DNA of 21,915 nt, from assembly GCA_905221605.1 (NCBI GenBank), contig CAJNDS010001289.1:2501-24415 (forward strand), written 5' to 3'. Below the pieces are notes generated by a model that did not search any database, was not told the origin of the DNA, and saw only the letters and a list, made by a program, of their open reading frames with translations. Position numbers and translations under genes: made by a program. Below, piece after piece: positions 20,867 to 21,915 of the stretch. Source of the stretch: Symbiodinium natans (Eukaryota; Sar; Dinophyceae; Suessiales; Symbiodiniaceae). Each line of letters starts with the position of its first letter. Position 1 is the stretch's first letter.

Positions 20867-21317
20867 GGGCACATTCTTCGAACATCAACAAGAAGCGCAA
20901 TGTGGCATGCATGCGCTCAACAATGCTTTGGGCCAAGCAGCGTTCACCCCAGAGGACATGGCCACAGCTGCCGAGACATACCTCCAGGAATGGCAAGGCA
21001 TTGATGAAGCCGAGAGTGAACACATCAGGCCTGGAGGGTGGTATTCAGTCCAGATCCTTTACGCCGCTCTTTTCAACCGGGGCATTGCGCTCAACCTGGA
21101 CGAGCCGGTGCAATCCCTGGACCAGGCGCACCTCGCGACAGCTCTGGTGCAGAACTGGAACAACCAGCATTGGGTGGCCTACCGCTGGGGGGCCGATGGC
21201 GCCATGTACCGCTTCGATTCGTTGCAGCGTGGCCCGGAAAGAGTGAGTGAAGCGGACTTCGCAGCATCCTTGGTCACACATTGGACCTACGCAGTTCTGC
21301 TCCCGTGTGACATGTGA
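15209..21317 (+). CDS. Helitron RepHel transposase with C-terminal Josephin-type protease domain
   Basis: Proposed exons 15209-18877, 18942-19497 and 19621-21317 join in frame to about 1973 residues, from the first ATG (a GTG lies two codons earlier) to TGA. Order: Cys pairs at residues 4/7 and 19/24; four charged 34-residue repeats; a second zinc finger C239/C242...C267/C270; a DUF6570-like stretch (about 284-330); the Helitron N-terminal/Rep domain (about 528-905) with HUH at H727/H729 (YPHAHILLW) and tyrosines Y897 and Y901 (KYILGY); a PIF1-type helicase with Walker A GPGGCGKS (1273-1280), Walker B MIDE (D1358, E1359) and motif VI YVALSR (R1668). A Lys/Ala linker and 15 alanines (1809-1823) lead to a Josephin-like domain (1826-1973) with C1836 in QCGMHALNN, H1925 in NQHW and D1941 in RFDS. 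Rep nicks and joins DNA in rolling-circle transposition and the helicase unwinds it. The protease role is inferred: it may cut ubiquitin. All key motifs are present, so the copy may be active. Confidence 0.88.
15345..15795 (+). repeat. 102-bp coding tandem repeat (34-residue units)
   Basis: Three near-identical 102-bp units and degenerate flanking ones encode a highly charged repeat (GERGPCPGEGG, RPADAEAQAAKRLREDARQE). The A/E/K/R part is likely a long helix or coiled coil, and the GPCPGEGG part a turn. Units 1 and 2 use GGC GAG GGA GGT where units 3 and 4 use GGT GAA GGT. Antisense open frames of 264 and 201 codons are shadows of this repeat. Confidence 0.9.
18878..18941 (+). other. Intron 1 of RepHel (GC-AG, or GA-AG from 18881)
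   Basis: The exon 1 frame meets TAA at 18893-18895, and the helicase frame resumes at GAAGCTTTGG (18942) after CTGCCAG. The only GT nearby (18886) gives a frameshift and a stop 16 codons later. A GC donor at 18878 or a GA donor at 18881 keeps phase 0. The intron is about 61-64 bp and AT-richer than its flanks. Non-GT donors are known in dinoflagellates. Confidence 0.65.
19498..19620 (+). other. Intron 2 of RepHel (GC-AG)
   Basis: The helicase reading after QLPP runs into TAG at 19596-19598. It resumes as LPIFASKLW, the expected next PIF1 segment, after TCCCTTCAG at 19620. A GC donor at 19498 (GGT|GCAAAA) gives a phase-1 join. The overlapping GT donor at 19496 would lead to TGA 13 codons later. 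The intron is 123 bp with a pyrimidine-rich 3' end. Confidence 0.7.
20820..20867 (+). repeat. GCA/CAG microsatellite encoding poly-alanine
   Basis: GCG GCG GCT is followed by 12 GCA codons, giving 15 alanines between the lysine/alanine-rich linker and the Josephin-like domain. It is a pure trinucleotide tract likely to vary in length. Confidence 0.95.
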
Positions 21318-21502
21318 AGTGTACAGCGACGTCGTAGACGGTGTTTGCGCCCTAACAAGTACAGCAGAGGCGCGGCAGTGTGACAGTGCGGCCCATCCAT
21401 GCAAAAGAACCAACAGCTGCCTAGGATCTACAGCGTCTGGTTGTATGTGTTACAGTGTTACACGCGTGAGCATGACCCACAGTGTTGCACGTGCGAGCAT
21501 GA
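21318..21502. other. 3' flank of RepHel
   Basis: I see no gene here. A short near-repeat, GTGAGCATGACCCA and GCGAGCATGACCCA, with CAGTGTTACAC/CAGTGTTGCAC before it, occurs at about 21452-21506 with a period of about 30 bp. No convincing Helitron 3' terminus (hairpin plus CTRR) was found. Confidence 0.5.
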
Positions 21503-21722
21503 CCCAGCGTTCTGAGATAATGAACCCTATCAAAATCCAAAAAACAGACTCCTGGAAACTTTCCTTGAAACCTTCCCCGAACCTGAACCCTTTATAAGTT
21601 CCCAGCGTTCTGAGCATGAACCCTATCAAAAATCCAAAAAACAAAACTCCTGGAAACTTTCCTGGAAACTTTCCTCGAAACTTTCCTCGAAACTTTCCCC
21701 GGACCTGAACCCTTAATAAGTT
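21503..21722. repeat. ~100-120 bp tandem repeat next to the terminal telomere array
   Basis: Two copies start with CCCAGCGTTCTGAG at 21503 and 21601 and both end with CCTTtATAAGTT or CCTTAATAAGTT. The second copy is longer because GAAACTTTCCTC is itself repeated four times. Fragments such as GAACCCTATC and GAACCCTTAAT resemble decayed telomere units. Confidence 0.85.
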
Positions 21723-21725
21723 CAA

Positions 21726-21915
21726 TAAACCCTAAACCCTAAACCCTAAACCCTAAACCCTAAACCCTAAACCCTAAACCCTAAACCCTAAACCCTAAAC
21801 CCTAAACCCTAAACCCTAAACCCTAAACCCTAAACCCTAAACCCTAAACCCTAAACCCTAAACCCTAACCTAAACCCTAAACCCTAAACCCTAAACCCTA
21901 AACCCTAAACCCTAA
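21726..21915 (-). repeat. CCCTAAA telomere-repeat array at the right edge
   Basis: About 27 CCCTAAA units run to the last base, with one short variant unit (CCCTAACCTAAA) near 21866. The orientation is that of a left-hand chromosome end, the same as at 10238. A normal right-hand end would read TTTAGGG, so this is either interstitial or marks an inverted or chimeric contig edge. Confidence 0.97.

Noticed and set aside
21318-21725. Helitron 3' terminus (hairpin plus CTRR) after the gene
   Set aside because: CTAG near 21422 and CTAA in the telomere repeats fit the short motif, but no suitable hairpin precedes them; the ends remain unknown.
21724-21729. AATAAA polyadenylation signal
   Set aside because: It arises where AAT meets the CCCTAAA array and dinoflagellates do not rely on this signal.
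1-21915. Dinoflagellate spliced-leader relics and tRNA or rRNA genes
   Set aside because: I searched for the conserved TTTTGGCTCAAG end and for tRNA or rRNA signatures and saw none.

Overview
The window looks like subtelomeric DNA of a dinoflagellate nuclear genome. Three arrays of the TTTAGGG telomere repeat, GC-rich coding sequence, two introns that only keep frame with non-canonical GC-AG (or GA-AG) borders, and abundant tandem repeats support this. TTTAGGG telomeres alone would also fit plants and other algae, so the lineage is an inference. There is no sign of bacterial organisation.

Layout. Positions 26-7441 and 10238-17653 form a 7.4-kb inverted repeat: base p on the left pairs with base 17679-p on the right. 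I found only six mismatches by reading. From outside to inside each arm holds a Helitron RepHel gene (cut short on the left), a 190-codon unknown gene, a zone of diverged repeats, a 2.85-kb array of a 46-bp minisatellite, and a telomere-repeat array. The left telomere array (7369-7586) reads TTTAGGG and the right one (10238-10310) reads CCCTAAA, so the two face each other head to head as in a chromosome-end fusion or fold-back. Between them lies a 2.7-2.8 kb asymmetric spacer: G/C-run hairpins, a 76-bp repeat, a 1.8-kb array of a 42-bp repeat, a scrap of the 46-bp repeat in left-arm orientation, and a cluster of five GC-rich stem-loops.

The right side continues past the inverted repeat (17654-21915). 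It completes a Helitron-type protein of about 1973 residues in three exons: zinc fingers, Rep with HUH and two-tyrosine motifs, PIF1 helicase, a lysine/alanine-rich linker, a poly-alanine tract and a C-terminal Josephin-type cysteine protease domain with a visible Cys/His/Asp triad. A third CCCTAAA array closes the window, in the same orientation as the one at 10238.

Interpretation. The right-hand unit, telomere repeat - minisatellite - unknown gene - helicase gene - telomere repeat, recalls yeast Y' elements, which are subtelomeric, encode a helicase and can be separated by short telomere tracts. The head-to-head duplication may record a subtelomere fusion, but an assembly fold-back or haplotype join must be excluded with long reads. 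The left RepHel copy has a 1436-bp deletion that removes the catalytic tyrosines and shifts frame; its last 25 bases match the helicase Walker A segment.
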